Shown here: positions 5,868 through 6,176 of the stretch, in pieces
Layout: each line of letters begins with the position of its first letter
How positions within the stretch are numbered: position 1 is the stretch's first letter
The notes under the pieces: generated by a model
Database searches by the model: none
Told to the model about the DNA's origin: nothing
The model's input: only the letters and a program-made list of their open reading frames with translations
Position numbers and translations under genes: made by a program
NCBI GenBank assembly: GCA_003476885.1
Contig: DMUR01000027.1
Coordinates: 1-6,176 of the forward strand
From: Chloroflexota bacterium
GTDB lineage: Bacteria; Chloroflexota; Limnocylindria; Limnocylindrales; Limnocylindraceae
Reading direction: 5' to 3'
Length of the DNA stretch: 6,176 bases

Positions 5868-6176
5868 ATGACTGAACGAAGGGCACCGATCCGAGTCCTG
5901 ATCGCAAAGCCTGGCCTCGACGGCCACGATCGCGGTGCCAAGGTAGTGGCCGCCGCGCTCCGTGATGCCGGCATGGAAGTGATCTATACCGGCCTGCATC
6001 AAACCCCCGAGATGATCGCCACGGCGGCCATTCAGGAGGACGTCGACGTCGTCGGCCTCTCGATCCTGAGTGGCGCCCACATGACGCTGTTCCCTCGCGT
6101 CCGCGACCTGCTCGTGGACGCCGGACGCGACGACATCCTGCTCACCGGCGGGGGCATCATCCCCAAAGAAGACATG
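5868..6176 (+). CDS. Cobalamin-binding subunit of a methylmalonyl-CoA-mutase-type enzyme (partial)
   Basis: The first 103 residues of a B12-binding domain protein are present; the window ends before the stop. The cobalamin signature is complete as far as it goes: D18-G-H20-D-R-G23 (DxHxxG, H20 being the lower axial ligand of cobalt), S65-I-L67 (SxL) and the glycine cluster TGGGIIP (93-99). Stand-alone proteins of this type are usually about 130-140 residues and pair with a separate large catalytic subunit to interconvert methylmalonyl-CoA and succinyl-CoA. Because the protein opens directly with the B12 domain, it is not the C-terminus of a one-chain mutase. The catalytic subunit is not in the window. 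Related acyl-CoA mutases (for example 2-hydroxyisobutyryl- or ethylmalonyl-type) use similar small subunits, so the exact substrate is not fixed. The ATG at 5868 lies six bases after a TAGGAT box. Confidence 0.9.
   Translation, partial: MTERRAPIRVLIAKPGLDGHDRGAKVVAAALRDAGMEVIYTGLHQTPEMIATAAIQEDVDVVGLSILSGAHMTLFPRVRDLLVDAGRDDILLTGGGIIPKEDM

Noticed and set aside
5427..6080. A 217-residue open frame giving thioredoxin a long N-terminal extension.
   Set aside because: The extra residues are antisense to the B12-binding subunit, cross a likely promoter and have no thioredoxin-like content. The normal 112-residue protein starts at ATG 5765.

Overview
The window is a gene-dense stretch of bacterial chromosome with no mobile element, CRISPR array, rRNA or tRNA visible. 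It is moderately to strongly GC-rich, with very short intergenic gaps, start/stop overlaps and GTG starts. Two likely promoters sit about six bases before the start codon, as in leaderless transcripts. A CrtEb-type prenyltransferase beside a CrtI-type desaturase, and a stand-alone cobalamin-binding mutase subunit, would suit a free-living aerobic Actinomycetota or Chloroflexota bacterium. This placement is an inference with low confidence; no marker gene settles it.

Layout: (1) Positions 1-93 hold a strong hairpin, probably the terminator of a gene left of the window, then a short leader. (2) Positions 94-1553, + strand, hold a two-gene unit of unrecognised envelope proteins: a secreted and membrane-anchored beta-rich protein, then a four-helix membrane protein with a DWLEN motif. 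(3) Positions 1550-4063, - strand, hold a carotenoid operon. It begins with a UbiA-family prenyltransferase that strongly resembles lycopene elongase (CrtEb/LyeJ type), broken in this sequence by a one-base frameshift near 3352-3362. A CrtI-family FAD-dependent desaturase follows, translationally coupled through a GTGA overlap. Together they point to a C50 (bacterioruberin/decaprenoxanthin-like) carotenoid pathway whose early genes (crtE, crtB) lie elsewhere. (4) Positions 4104-5419, + strand, hold a second two-gene unit: a J-domain protein with an ExoX-like C-terminal domain, and a small lipoprotein joined by a TGATG overlap. (5) Positions 5427-5765, - strand, hold a classical thioredoxin. 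(6) From 5868, + strand, the cobalamin-binding subunit of a methylmalonyl-CoA-mutase-type enzyme begins and runs off the end.

The carotenoid operon and the J-protein unit diverge from a 40-bp region that carries an inverted repeat and a leaderless-type -10 box. Convergent neighbours meet tightly: 94-1553 and crtI share the four bases CTAG as both stop codons, and the lipoprotein and thioredoxin stops lie at the two ends of a 13-base palindrome. No intergenic stretch exceeds about 100 bases.

I did not find a clearly new multi-gene system. The items most worth a second look are the frameshifted lycopene-elongase-like gene, the dyad in the divergent control region, the J-domain/ExoX-like fusion coupled to a lipoprotein, and the unrecognised membrane gene pair.
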